In this document: one piece after another, positions 9,079 to 18,019 of the stretch | How positions within the stretch are numbered: the stretch's first letter is position 1 | Layout of the letters: every line of letters starts with the position of its first letter | Assembly: GCA_026004775.1 (NCBI GenBank) | Contig: BPJU01000002.1 | Span: 533,161 to 597,160 of the forward strand | Length of the DNA: 64,000 nucleotides | Reading direction: 5' to 3' | Origin: Pirellulaceae bacterium | GTDB taxonomy: Bacteria; Planctomycetota; Planctomycetia; Pirellulales; Pirellulaceae | Translations under genes and position numbers: made by a program | Notes under the pieces: model-generated | What the model saw: only the letters and a program-made list of their open reading frames with translations | Told to the model about the DNA's origin: nothing | Databases searched by the model: none

Positions 9079-10279
9079 CCGGCAGCGTTTTTTCCTGTGC
9101 CGGCGACGTTCCGGAGTCTTCCATGCTGGCGTACCGCAATACCAGCGTGGCGAATGCTCCTCGAGGCAACTGGCAGTCGACCACCAGTGCGCGCCGCCCG
9201 GCATGCAACTGGTCCGGCTCCACATGCTGGTCGAACGAAACCGGCTTGACCCACACGGCGCGTTCGGTACGCGAAAAGAACGAGTCGCGCGGGTACTTCA
9301 CGCGCAACTGCCGGCGCTCCAGGCCGCGCAGCTTCAACAATTCGTCGAGTTTGGCCTCCAGCCACGGTTCGGACGGCCAACTTCGGGCGCTGGGAAGCGG
9401 GATCGCGGTGGCCAGATCGCCGGCCGCCGGTAGCTCAGCCTGCCAGTCCGGCACTGCTAAAGATTGACCGGCAACCTCCAACCAGCGCACCGGCTGGCCT
9501 TCCAATCGGTGTTCCAGCCAGCACGATGCCAGTGCATTCCACAGATAGCTCTGAAAAGCCGACAGGTAGATGCGTCGCAAGGTAACCGGTATCAGAGCGA
9601 AGGCATGCCGGTAGTCGCCCGGGTGTTCAGCCAGATAGCGAACCACGCGCCGGCGGATCGGATGGCTCAGGCCGCTCAACTCGTCCCACCGCCCCCAGGC
9701 CAAGCGCAACCACTGTTTTTCCATCCGCTCGCGGCTGGTGTCGTGACGATACGCGGCGGCCAGAGCCAGCCAGAGAGCCCGTTCGTACTGCCCAAGGCAC
9801 CACGCTTCGGCTACGAATGCATCCGGAAACCCCAGCGATCCGAACCGCTGCTCGTCAAAATAGTTGGGCCATCCTCGTGCTGCGGCCTGCTCCAGACGCC
9901 GCCGAAGCTCATCCGCACGGCGGCGAGTCAGCTTGCGGACGACAATCCGGAACGTATTGGCAAGGATGTCGTCCGGGCGGATGGCTCGGTCTGTTTGCCC
10001 CACGTATTCGACGGAGATGCGTGCCTGTTGCAACGAGCGTCGCGGACCATGGAGGATCGTGATGTATTGGGTGGCGACGGCATGGCGATCTTTCAATCCG
10101 GCCCAGGCGATCCGTTCCGGTCGCACCCCCCACCGCTTACTGAGAGCCGCCAGCAGCTCGGGCGTGCCTACCCCCACTTTCCGGATCCGGTAGAGGGCGT
10201 ACGGGCCGTCGCAACAGGCCAAACCGATCTCTTCGCTGACCTGGAAATCTTCCGGCACAGTCCGTAACGCCAGTTTCAT
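9047..10279 (-). CDS. truD: tRNA pseudouridine(13) synthase TruD
   Basis: 410 residues. It isomerises U13 of certain tRNAs to pseudouridine in the cytoplasm. The catalytic motif GLKDRHA is at 61-67 (Asp64 nucleophile), followed by the TruD features NYFDEQRFG and a middle insertion domain with SAFQSYLWN. The Asp in YFDEQRFG replaces the more usual Gly. The C-terminal 25 residues after LVLRYASMED are family-atypical and overlap the convergent symporter gene. The tRNA-Ser gene lies 34 bases upstream on the same strand and may share a transcript. Confidence 0.95.
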   Translation of the reverse strand: MKLALRTVPEDFQVSEEIGLACCDGPYALYRIRKVGVGTPELLAALSKRWGVRPERIAWAGLKDRHAVATQYITILHGPRRSLQQARISVEYVGQTDRAIRPDDILANTFRIVVRKLTRRRADELRRRLEQAAARGWPNYFDEQRFGSLGFPDAFVAEAWCLGQYERALWLALAAAYRHDTSRERMEKQWLRLAWGRWDELSGLSHPIRRRVVRYLAEHPGDYRHAFALIPVTLRRIYLSAFQSYLWNALASCWLEHRLEGQPVRWLEVAGQSLAVPDWQAELPAAGDLATAIPLPSARSWPSEPWLEAKLDELLKLRGLERRQLRVKYPRDSFFSRTERAVWVKPVSFDQHVEPDQLHAGRRALVVDCQLPRGAFATLVLRYASMEDSGTSPAQEKTLPVSPTATSNGP

Positions 10280-10312
10280 ATGATCCTTTCAAGTAGCGGC
10301 GAATTAGCCAGG

Positions 10313-10399
10313 CGGGTGGGGAGGGATTCGAACCCCCGGTACCCGTATGGGTACAGCAGTTTTCAAGACTGCCGCCTTCGACCGCTCGGCCACCCACCC
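10313..10399 (-). tRNA. tRNA-Ser (UGA anticodon)
   Basis: An 87-nt cloverleaf on the minus strand. The acceptor arms are GGGTGGG (10399-10393) and CCCACCC (10320-10314). The D-arm starts GCCGAGCGGTCGAAGGC, and the anticodon arm GCAGT-CTTGAAA-ACTGC gives anticodon TGA. The long variable arm TACCCATACGGGTA is typical of class II tRNAs, and the T-loop is TTCGAAT. The discriminator is G. CCA is not encoded (CCT follows), so it must be added by the nucleotidyltransferase. It reads UCA/UCG serine codons. Confidence 0.97.
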
Positions 10400-10801
10400 G
10401 TGTATCTTTCATTCTAATGGTCGCTGCCAGAGCGACAACGGCCGTTTTCGCTCACCAGGACCGTTGCGCCGTACAGACTTGTCGCAGAATACCAGCCGGC
10501 GCAGGCAGCAAAGATTCTTTTCGGCCGGTCTGCACCCCGGCTCGGTACACACGCTACACGGCCGCTGGTTACCCGGCCGTTCCATGGGTTCTTGCTCGAC
10601 CAACCCATACTGCCGAAGAATCGTTACCCCACGGGTTAGGACTGTACGCGTCCGAACAACGGAGCGGCTGGTGGTTGCGGCCGTTAATCTGTAACGCTGC
10701 GGCAAGTTATTTCGAACCAGGAAAGCCGGTCAATCCCGGGACACTCCCTATCCGATGGCAATTGCTGGGGGAGACGTCGGTTGTTGGCGACGAATGCAGC
10801 T
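10400..10801. other. Intergenic region with no recognised gene
   Basis: About 400 bases between tRNA-Ser and the next small gene. Several frames are open by chance but none resembles a protein I know or has a ribosome site. It must hold the promoter for the tRNA/truD side and for the small gene on the right. No clear RNA gene was seen. Confidence 0.5.
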
Positions 10802-11065
10802 ATGAGTGACCACAGTGTGACGGAATTGATTCGGAGAAAAATACGGCGGCTTTTCGAGCAGTGCGGCGTGGCGGCGGACCAGCCGATTCACGAGACACTG
10901 CTGGTGCGAGGTGGCTACTTCTGTGGGCGTCGATTTCATTGCGGCGGGATGAATGCCGTCTGGTTCATTGAAGAAAACCAGATCAAGCTGTACGGCGACG
11001 ACGGCAAACTATTGACCGTGCGCAATGCCTGGGACGAAACCTCGGCAGTCGAGCGGGCTGCGTAG
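10802..11065 (+). CDS. Small conserved hypothetical protein
   Basis: 87 residues from the ATG at 10802. The N-terminus is basic and helical (LIRRKIRRLFEQCG). A compact beta-rich part follows (ETLLVRGGYFCGRRFHCGGMNAVWFIEENQIKLYG), which looks like a small sheet with two cysteines. I recall similar short proteins in other planctomycetes but know no function. It is not obviously linked to its neighbours. Coding is supported by the regular amphipathic pattern and lack of rare residues; the function is unknown. Confidence 0.7.
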   Translation: MSDHSVTELIRRKIRRLFEQCGVAADQPIHETLLVRGGYFCGRRFHCGGMNAVWFIEENQIKLYGDDGKLLTVRNAWDETSAVERAA

Positions 11066-11145
11066 CCCAGAATCTGTCGGCTGTTGCCACACATCTTGAG
11101 CCTGTCTACGACGCGCGGCATCTACTGACCACGATACTCAGCCGG

Positions 11146-11562
11146 TCACGTTCCGCTGACCAACTGCCAGATCTGAGGGCTGGCCAGTTCCAGGCTGTTG
11201 CCGGCCGGATCGCGAAAGTACAGCGAGCGTCCCCCGTGGGGCCATCCCACGCTCAATTCAATGGCTACGCCTTGGCTTTCCAAATGGTCACGCCACGCAT
11301 CCAGTTCCTCATCCGGCACCGCGAAGGCGACGTGGCCGGGTCCAACGGCTCCGTGCGGAGGAAGCTCGCCGCCCGTATGGCTGGCTTCCGGCCGAAATAA
11401 CAATAACATTTGATTGCCGCAGCGAAAAAAGCAGTGCCGGCCGGGCTGCTCCGAGTGGAACTCCAAGCCCAGGACCGATTCGTAAAAATCCCTTGCCGCT
11501 TCCAAGTTGTCGACGTACAGGCAAGTCTCCAACACACCCCGGATTTTCATTGCCACATCCAC
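11146..11562 (-). CDS. VOC family (glyoxalase/dioxygenase-like) protein
   Basis: 138 residues from 11562; an internal ATG at 11550 (MKIRGVLET) is also plausible. A single vicinal-oxygen-chelate domain with two beta-alpha-beta-beta-beta modules: LETCLYVDNLEAARDFYESVLGLEF starts module 1 and GPGHVAFAVPDEELDAWRDHLESQGV starts module 2. The end, GGRSLYFRDPAGNSLELASPQIW, holds the usual Glu metal ligand. Members are glyoxalases, dioxygenases or drug-binding proteins, and the substrate is unknown here. It is a single-gene unit, transcribed away from the exopolysaccharide operon. Confidence 0.9.
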   Translation of the reverse strand: MDVAMKIRGVLETCLYVDNLEAARDFYESVLGLEFHSEQPGRHCFFRCGNQMLLLFRPEASHTGGELPPHGAVGPGHVAFAVPDEELDAWRDHLESQGVAIELSVGWPHGGRSLYFRDPAGNSLELASPQIWQLVSGT

Positions 11563-11802
11563 GGCTCCTGGAAGTCACGTACTGGAGCTATCAAGTCGAA
11601 AACGTTCTGGCCACGGACAATCGTTTGCTTACCGATACAATCGCCGTTTTCACTACCACCGTCAATTACCACATGGTCCCTACGTTTTCACCTCGTGCTT
11701 CTCGGCATGTTGAGCGATCGTTTTCTCACGACCGTTCCGGCCGTCTCATAATTGGATAAGCAATCGGGGGAAAGCCGCCCCTACGGTGAGGGACAGGTTA
11801 AC

Positions 11803-13356
11803 ATGATCAGTAACGTTGAGCGCGGCATCACCAGATCTCTGCCCCAGGATGCTACCCCCTCGTGGGGAGTGCGTGATGTTCTGCGCCTGCTTTTTCGTCA
11901 CAAACGCAAATCGGCAGGTGTGATGGGACTGGTGCTGCTGCTGACGTTTGTCGGTCTCATGGTGGCACCACGTACGTATGTCTCCGAAGCAAAGCTTTTC
12001 ATTCGGATTGGCCGCGAGAGCGTTTCGCTCGACCCGGCAGCCGCCGTCGGCACTACAGTGTCACTCCAGGATTCTCGCGAAACCGAAATCCGTTCGGTCA
12101 TTGACGTATTGCAAAGCCGCGTGCTGTTGGAGAAGGTGGTCCAGCGTTTGGGGGCGGCGACGATATTGGGACACGATCAGAGTTCGTCTCCGGGCGCTTC
12201 GGACTCCGGCGGCCGGCACTTCTTTAACCCCCGCCAACTGGCCAAGACCGTACTCGGCTGGTTTATTCGCCTGGACACCGTATCGCCCGAGGAACAGGCG
12301 GTGCGCGTATTGCAGCGCACGATCTGGGCCGAGGCTGCCAAGAAATCCAGCGTCGTATCGGTCTGGTGCAAGGCAGGATCGCCTCACCTGGCACAGCGGA
12401 TATTGCAGACGCTGGTCGAGCTGTACCGCGACCAGCATGTGGCGGTGAATGCCACCGAGTCGCGAGCTTTTTTTGAAAAACAAGCAGACCAATTGAGAGC
12501 CGAGTTGTTGAAGGCCACTCAGGAACTTGGCGAACTAAAAAGCCGCCTGGGAATCACTTCTGTGGCCGACCAGCGACAGCTTCTGGAGTCGCAACTTACG
12601 GCACTGGCCAAAGACATACACGACACAGCCGCCGCGTTGTCGGCCGCCGAACGGCGGTTGGCCGCACTGCGCAGCTCGAGCAGCGACGAAGGACAGGACG
12701 ACTCGGACGGCCTGATTGCCACCAGCCAGACGGCTGTTGACCAGATGCGCGACACACTCTACCGGCTACAGATCCAGGAAGGTGAGCTTCAGGCAAAGTA
12801 CCAACCGGAACACCCGGCGCTGATGGCTGTACGTGAGCAAGTGCGGGACGTGGAAGCGATCTTGCGGCGGCAAGCTATCAAGATGGAACGAGCCCAAATC
12901 GAGACGCTGCGGGCCCGGCTGGAATCGCTGGAAAAAAGCCGCAATCAGGCCCAAGCAGAACTGCTCGAACTGAACCAGAACGAGGTGATCGTCGCCCAGT
13001 TGGAGCGGCGCGTGGAACTGCTCCGCAATACCTATCAAAAATATTCGGAACTTGCCGAACAAGCGCGTGTGGCCCAGGCATTGGATCAGGAGCGGGTTAC
13101 CAACGTGAAAGTGGTCCAGCCGGCGAGCTTCGTATCGAAAGCAGCCAGTCCCAAACTTTCGATCGTATTGTCTTTGGGCGTGATAGCCGCCCTGTTCGGT
13201 GGGCTGACAGTGGCCGTGGTGGCGGAACTTCTTGACTCGACGTTCCAAACCGCCGAACAAGTCGAACGGGCTCTGTATCTGCCGGTCCTGGTGTCGATCC
13301 CGAAATTCCGCCCGGAATACCTCCAGCCTGTCGATGCAAAGTTACAGCGAACGTGA
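11803..13356 (+). CDS. Polysaccharide chain-length/export protein (Wzz/GumC-like)
   Basis: 517 residues from the ATG at 11803; the frame is open upstream to 11752. The first membrane helix lies at about residues 39-58 (VMGLVLLLTFVGLMVA). The N-terminal Wzz domain follows (TYVSEAKLFIRIGRESVSLDP), then a periplasmic coiled-coil of about 200 residues (roughly 225-440). The second membrane helix is near the end (LSIVLSLGVIAALFGGLTVAVVAEL), before LLDSTFQTAEQVERALYLPVLVSIP. This is the usual build of co-polymerases that set exopolysaccharide length. It lacks the fused C-terminal tyrosine kinase, which is instead the separate degenerate gene at 13386. It is the first gene of a five-gene polysaccharide operon. 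Confidence 0.9.
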   Translation: MISNVERGITRSLPQDATPSWGVRDVLRLLFRHKRKSAGVMGLVLLLTFVGLMVAPRTYVSEAKLFIRIGRESVSLDPAAAVGTTVSLQDSRETEIRSVIDVLQSRVLLEKVVQRLGAATILGHDQSSSPGASDSGGRHFFNPRQLAKTVLGWFIRLDTVSPEEQAVRVLQRTIWAEAAKKSSVVSVWCKAGSPHLAQRILQTLVELYRDQHVAVNATESRAFFEKQADQLRAELLKATQELGELKSRLGITSVADQRQLLESQLTALAKDIHDTAAALSAAERRLAALRSSSSDEGQDDSDGLIATSQTAVDQMRDTLYRLQIQEGELQAKYQPEHPALMAVREQVRDVEAILRRQAIKMERAQIETLRARLESLEKSRNQAQAELLELNQNEVIVAQLERRVELLRNTYQKYSELAEQARVAQALDQERVTNVKVVQPASFVSKAASPKLSIVLSLGVIAALFGGLTVAVVAELLDSTFQTAEQVERALYLPVLVSIPKFRPEYLQPVDAKLQRT

Positions 13357-13385
13357 ATCACACGTGATGGTGGAGTGGCTTGATC

Positions 13386-14099
13386 ATGACGAGTACTCTC
13401 GCTGATAACTCGGTCAGACCCGCTGCCCCGACGGATGCGCCCCTGGGGGGTCGGGCCGACAGCGTCATGCCTTGGGGAATGGCCGAGTACTATCGGCTTC
13501 TTTTCGATCGCCTCCGACAGGCTTGGCCCGAAAAAGTTCCCCAGCACCCTGTGGTGGGTTTCACCAGTTGCCGGAGGTCGGAAGGAGTATCGACTGTGTG
13601 CCGGTTTTTGACGATTACGGCTGCACACAAATTGGAACAGCCTGTGTTACTGCTCGACGCCGTTCGTGACGAGGGCTTTGGTACAACCGAGTCTAGTCAA
13701 ACCGCCGGCTTGTTTGACGTGTTGGCCGGGCAAGCGGAGCCGGCCGACGTGGTGCAGCACTACCTGGCTCGCTGGGCCTACCACATCGCCGCCGGTAGTT
13801 CGGAAGCCCGTGCCCACACGGAATTCCGCCGGGAGGTGTTCACGCGCCTGATCGACCTGTTGAAACGGGAATTCGCCTTCACTGTGGTTGACCTGCCCCC
13901 GTGCCAGGCCCCGTCGGAATGTCTGGCCATGGCAGGTGTGCTGGATGGCGTGGTGTTGGTGGTGGAAGCCGAACGGGTACGCGCACCGATCGTCTGCCGC
14001 GCTCGGGACCAGTTGTTCCAATCCGGTGCCCTGCTGTTGGGGGTGGTGTTGAACAAACGACGCAATCATGTGCCCGAGTGGCTGTACCGGTTACTGTGA
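13386..14099 (+). CDS. CpsD/CapB-like P-loop protein with degenerate Walker A
   Basis: 237 residues from the ATG at 13386. The overall layout is that of bacterial tyrosine-kinase (BY-kinase) ATPase domains: VVGFTSCRRSEGVSTV (59-70 region, Walker A), VLLLDAVRDEGFG (Walker A') and FTVVDLPPCQAPSECLAMAGVLDGVVLVVEAE (Walker B and after). The invariant Walker A lysine of the usual GEGKS/T is replaced by Val (SEGVST), the A' motif lacks the usual DADLR form, and no C-terminal tyrosine cluster is present. It may therefore be catalytically dead or bind nucleotide in an altered way, and could act as a scaffold for the Wzz-like protein encoded just upstream. Family placement is strong; loss of activity is inference. 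Confidence 0.8.
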   Translation: MTSTLADNSVRPAAPTDAPLGGRADSVMPWGMAEYYRLLFDRLRQAWPEKVPQHPVVGFTSCRRSEGVSTVCRFLTITAAHKLEQPVLLLDAVRDEGFGTTESSQTAGLFDVLAGQAEPADVVQHYLARWAYHIAAGSSEARAHTEFRREVFTRLIDLLKREFAFTVVDLPPCQAPSECLAMAGVLDGVVLVVEAERVRAPIVCRARDQLFQSGALLLGVVLNKRRNHVPEWLYRLL

Positions 14100-14134
14100 G
14101 CAGTCCTGTGTGAATTCGTAGGAGTATTTTGCGA

Positions 14135-15235
14135 ATGCTGGCTACCATCTGGAAACCGCTCTGGATATGCAGGGACGTTTTCGGAAAACGCTGCTTGAAC
14201 GGGAGCCAATTTCGTCGCGCTTTGGAGCGGGAACGGTTGCGAGCCGATCGCGGACAGTCTGTGTTTACCGGTGTCTTTTTTCGTTCGGCGGCCCCTGATT
14301 CGCGATGGCAGAGGTGGCTGACCGACGCATTGAAAAACCGGCTTCGGGAAACCGACGAGTTCGGCCCGTGGGACGATGGTATGGCCGCAATGCTCGTCGG
14401 CACACCGTTGGAACCGGCCATCCGCGTCGTCCAAAGCGTTCTGGAGGGAATTCCCCAAGACGCTGCCATTGAATGGGAATGCTTCGAATATCCGTCGGGC
14501 AAGACGGCGCGGGGGAGATTTTCCCGTCAGGTTGCTTGCTCTCGGCCAGAATCGCCTGACTCGGTTGAGCATCCGGAGGGTGTACCGAAGGAGATTCCGG
14601 ATACAAGCCTGGCACCGTCCGTGTTTGCAAAACCATTGCCATTGTGGAAAAGGATTTTTGATATTATCGTGGCCATCACATTATTAGTACTAACCGCGCC
14701 GATTCTGGCTATTGCGGCTGTGGCCATCAAACTGACCTCGCCCGGCCCCGTATTTTTCCGGCAACGGCGTGCGGGGTTGGGTGGCAAGCCGTTTGTGATG
14801 TATAAGTTGCGAACGATGTATGTCGATGCAGAAAAGCGCCGCCAGGAATTGGCTGCACTCAACGAACAAGATGGCCCTGCTTTCAAGATACGCAACGACC
14901 CGCGCGTGACCCCTGTGGGGAGGTACTTGCGTAAGACGTGCATCGACGAACTGCCCCAGTTGTGGAACGTTTTACGCGGCGAAATGACGCTGGTGGGGCC
15001 TCGCCCACTGCCGTGCGACGAGTCGGACGGCTGTACGCTCTGGCAGAAAAGACGTCTGGACGTGACGCCCGGCCTCACATGCATCTGGCAGTCCCAAAGC
15101 GGCAAGGAGCGTGTCCCGTTTGCGGAATGGATGCGCATGGATCTTCGCTATGTCAAACAACGTAGCATCTGGCAAGACATACGACTCTTGCTCAAAACGT
15201 TTTGGGCAGTGATCTGCCACCGAGCATCACAATAG
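14135..15235 (+). CDS. Polyprenyl-phosphate sugar-phosphate transferase with extra N-terminal domain
   Basis: 366 residues from the ATG at 14135 (AGGAG 10 bases upstream; a TTG at 14129 is an alternative). The C-terminal half is a bacterial sugar transferase (WbaP/EpsL type): a membrane hairpin (KRIFDIIVAITLLVLTAPILAI), then SPGPVFFRQRRAGLGGKPFVMYKLRTM, DELPQLWNVLRGEMTLVGPRPLP and TPGLTCIWQ. It moves a sugar-1-phosphate from a nucleotide sugar to undecaprenyl phosphate, starting repeat-unit synthesis. The first 160 residues are not the usual CoA-binding/membrane region. They contain RRALERERLRADRGQSVFTGVFF, which resembles the start of degenerate GGDEF-like nucleotide-cyclase folds. That resemblance is a guess from pattern. 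Confidence 0.9.
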   Translation: MLATIWKPLWICRDVFGKRCLNGSQFRRALERERLRADRGQSVFTGVFFRSAAPDSRWQRWLTDALKNRLRETDEFGPWDDGMAAMLVGTPLEPAIRVVQSVLEGIPQDAAIEWECFEYPSGKTARGRFSRQVACSRPESPDSVEHPEGVPKEIPDTSLAPSVFAKPLPLWKRIFDIIVAITLLVLTAPILAIAAVAIKLTSPGPVFFRQRRAGLGGKPFVMYKLRTMYVDAEKRRQELAALNEQDGPAFKIRNDPRVTPVGRYLRKTCIDELPQLWNVLRGEMTLVGPRPLPCDESDGCTLWQKRRLDVTPGLTCIWQSQSGKERVPFAEWMRMDLRYVKQRSIWQDIRLLLKTFWAVICHRASQ

Positions 15236-15280
15236 CGTGGATTTTCCCAAATTCGCTCCCATACGACGGACTTTGTGCCC

Positions 15281-16603
15281 ATGGCCGGATGGCTTTACAA
15301 CTGGCGGCGGTTGACAGGCGGGCTGCTCGGGGCAAAACACTTACAGCACAGTCTGCCCGCCATGATCGACCAGGCCGCCGTCAGCCTCGCCTCCTTCGCC
15401 ACCGTGGCGATTCTGGGGAGGTACGGCGGTGAATCGGTGCTGGGCCGTTACTATCTTCCTCTTACTATCCTGCTTTGGCTGACGAACATTCAAGGCGAAC
15501 TCGTTACATCCGCCTATGCGGTTTATCGGCAGCGCATGCATGGCGCAGAGGCCGAGCAGTACAGTGGTAGTGTAGTAGTAATTGAGATGATAGTAGCGTC
15601 TGCGGCAACAGGGATTTTCTTGCTTTTGGCAATAGCTGCCGCGCACCAGTGGCTTTTTTCTGAGCTGCTACCGTGTTTTCTGGTGTTGTGTGTGGCTGCG
15701 CCGTTTTGGCAATTTCGTGCATTCTGCCGATATTTTTCGTTTGCTAATCTTGATTTCGTCAGCCCTTTGGTAATGGACCTGGTGACGACGGTAGCCCAAA
15801 TGGTTCTGTTGGCCAGCTTGGCTGCCGCAGGAATGCTGTCGGCAGCCCACGCCCATGCCGTGCTGGGCGTCGCCTCGGCGTTGGGTGTGATGACCCTGCT
15901 GGTGACGAATCGCCCCAAGTTTTCGGTGCGATGGGTGAGGGTGTGGCAGGACTGGAAACGCAACTGGTCGTTTACTCGTTGGGCTCTTGCTTCGCAGTTG
16001 ATTGGCTGTGCGTCACCGTATATCGTTCCGTGGCTGGCAGCGACGCGGCTGGGCAATGATGCGGCAGGATTGTACGCGGCGGGTGTCAACCTGTGCGGTA
16101 TCGCCTCGCTTTTCATTTTGGGAATTGCCCATGCGCTGACGCCGCATGCCGCACGGGCCTACGCCAGTGGAGGGCCGTCCCGGTTGGTCCGGGTTCTGTG
16201 GCAAAGCGCCCTGGCTTTTGCGGCAGGCGTGGGCACGTTCGTGCTGACAGTAGCTTTTGGCGGTGACTACTTGATGCAACTGCTCTACGGCGCACGTTTC
16301 AGTGGCATGCACCTTGTCATCACGTTCCTTGCGCTGGCGACTTTCAGTAACAGCATGGCCATAGTAGCCGGCAACGGGTTGTGGGCGATGGATCGGCCTC
16401 GTACCAACCTGTGGGCGGATCTGGTGACACTGGCCGTTACACTGTTGCTGGCGTGGAGCTGGTGTCACCTGTGGGGATTGGCCGGCATTGCCGGGGCGGT
16501 GCTGGCCGGAAACACAGCCGGTGCAGCGACTCGCATGTGGCTGCTGTGGCAAGCGGTGCGGGAAGAATGGCGTAAGGCTGTCCCTGTGGGGGAGTCGCTT
16601 TGA
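15281..16603 (+). CDS. Polysaccharide flippase (Wzx/MATE-like membrane protein)
   Basis: About 440 residues from the ATG at 15281; a GTG at 15275 is also possible. The protein is hydrophobic throughout, with about 12 predicted membrane helices and short loops, as in oligosaccharide flippases of the MOP superfamily. The first helix region (MIDQAAVSLASFATVAILGRYGGESVLGRYYL) is typical of Wzx. It would flip undecaprenyl-linked repeat units across the membrane. It lies between the sugar transferase and the polymerase/ligase gene, with one base between its stop and the next ATG. Confidence 0.87.
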   Translation: MAGWLYNWRRLTGGLLGAKHLQHSLPAMIDQAAVSLASFATVAILGRYGGESVLGRYYLPLTILLWLTNIQGELVTSAYAVYRQRMHGAEAEQYSGSVVVIEMIVASAATGIFLLLAIAAAHQWLFSELLPCFLVLCVAAPFWQFRAFCRYFSFANLDFVSPLVMDLVTTVAQMVLLASLAAAGMLSAAHAHAVLGVASALGVMTLLVTNRPKFSVRWVRVWQDWKRNWSFTRWALASQLIGCASPYIVPWLAATRLGNDAAGLYAAGVNLCGIASLFILGIAHALTPHAARAYASGGPSRLVRVLWQSALAFAAGVGTFVLTVAFGGDYLMQLLYGARFSGMHLVITFLALATFSNSMAIVAGNGLWAMDRPRTNLWADLVTLAVTLLLAWSWCHLWGLAGIAGAVLAGNTAGAATRMWLLWQAVREEWRKAVPVGESL

Positions 16604-16604
16604 A

Positions 16605-17918
16605 ATGCCCGTGTACGTGGCCCAGGAATCGGTTGGCGCCTTCGCCCATTCCACGATCCCGCGCCTGTTATGGCTAAATCTTGTCGTGCTGGCCGCCGCG
16701 TTCTTCTGCATGGACCACGCTTACGGCATTTCGGCCGAACGTCAGTCCGTGCTGGAACAGCCGGCGGAGGTAGGCGAACTGGTCGAAAACGACAGCCCTT
16801 ACCGCAACGTCGGCTATGTGCTGATGGCGGCGTCCGCAGTGCACGTGTGGCTGCTGCGTCCGCGCCACAAAACGATCGGTTTTTCGTTGGGATTGTGGTT
16901 TTTGTGCGGCTACTTGTTGTGGTGCGCTGCCAGTTTCACCTGGAGCGACGATCCCCCGACCAGCGCTCGGCGCCTGGTGGCTCTGGCTCTACTGGCACTG
17001 ACCGCCCTCGGCTGGGCCCGGCATCTAATGCCGAGCAACGTTTGGATCATAGGGCTTGTTATCCCGGCTGTGCACCTGGCCGCGGGAATCATCGCGGAGT
17101 TGGATGCAGGAACACTGCGCCCCTGGCAAAGCGACTACCGCTTCATGGGGACGACCCACCCGAACGTGCAAGGTCTGCAACTGGCGTTGTTGCTGTCAAG
17201 CCTTCAGACGGCGCGGTCGTTGGGGCGAGTCAGTCGCAAGGTCGCCTGGCCTCTGGCCGCCCTTGCCCTGTTGGTTTTGATTCTCACCCGTTCCCGCACG
17301 GCGCTTTTGGCCTGGCTCGCCTCACTGCTTCTCGTGGGCTTACCCTATTGCCGCCCTATGGTGCAAGCCCTAGTGGGGCTGGGATGCCCGTTTGCCGCCA
17401 GTTTATTCTTGTTGGCCGGCAGCCTGTTCTACTCGCGTTTGTTCCAACTCTTTGGCGGCATGCTCCTGATGGGCCGGACGGAAGAGACCGGAACTCTCAC
17501 CGGCCGCCTGCCGTTATGGAACGAGCTGTACTGGTATATTCGAGAACAACCGTTGGCTGGGTATGGCTACGGAGCGTTCTGGACACGGCAGCGGATGCTG
17601 AAAATCTCCGAGAGCCAGGATTGGGTTATCGCCCACGCTCACAATGCGTTTCTCGAGCTGGTGTTGAACACCGGCATCGTCGGACTCGGCTTGGCCGTAA
17701 GTGCCCTCTTGTGCACGTGGGTTCCGGCATGGATACGATACTACAGAACGCGAGATGCCGCGTGGCAGTTCGCTTGCGGGGTATCGGCCATAGCGGCGAT
17801 CTTTTCGATGACCGAGGGCGTCTTTGCCCAGCACGGCTACGCGATGTTCTGCCTTCTGACCACTATGGGAGCGTTGCTGCTGCATCCGGCACACAACGAC
17901 GGATTGGCAGCCCGATAA
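16605..17918 (+). CDS. O-antigen ligase/polymerase-like membrane protein (Wzy/RfaL superfamily)
   Basis: 437 residues. The ATG at 16605 is one base after the flippase stop; the open frame upstream of it overlaps the flippase and is not coding. It has 10 to 12 hydrophobic segments with one large loop after about residue 270. The loop contains GTLTGRLPLWNELYWYIREQPLAGYGYGAFW and later AHNAFLELVLNTGIVGLGL, matching the O-antigen ligase signature (Gly-Arg before the loop, the H-N in the last part). It would polymerise or transfer the flipped glycan in the periplasm. It is the last gene of the polysaccharide operon. Confidence 0.88.
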   Translation: MPVYVAQESVGAFAHSTIPRLLWLNLVVLAAAFFCMDHAYGISAERQSVLEQPAEVGELVENDSPYRNVGYVLMAASAVHVWLLRPRHKTIGFSLGLWFLCGYLLWCAASFTWSDDPPTSARRLVALALLALTALGWARHLMPSNVWIIGLVIPAVHLAAGIIAELDAGTLRPWQSDYRFMGTTHPNVQGLQLALLLSSLQTARSLGRVSRKVAWPLAALALLVLILTRSRTALLAWLASLLLVGLPYCRPMVQALVGLGCPFAASLFLLAGSLFYSRLFQLFGGMLLMGRTEETGTLTGRLPLWNELYWYIREQPLAGYGYGAFWTRQRMLKISESQDWVIAHAHNAFLELVLNTGIVGLGLAVSALLCTWVPAWIRYYRTRDAAWQFACGVSAIAAIFSMTEGVFAQHGYAMFCLLTTMGALLLHPAHNDGLAAR

Positions 17919-18019
17919 CGGGTTGTTCGGTCGGCTCCGGCAGTCATTCTATGGAAGAGCCGTGCGCCTGCAGAGGGTTGTAGAGGGGGGAAGACAACGG
18001 TCCGGCGCCGTTTGGCATA

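Noticed and set aside
10409..10705. 98-codon minus-strand frame with several cysteines upstream of tRNA-Ser
   Set aside because: TTG start, no ribosome site, no recognisable domain; Cys spacing is irregular.
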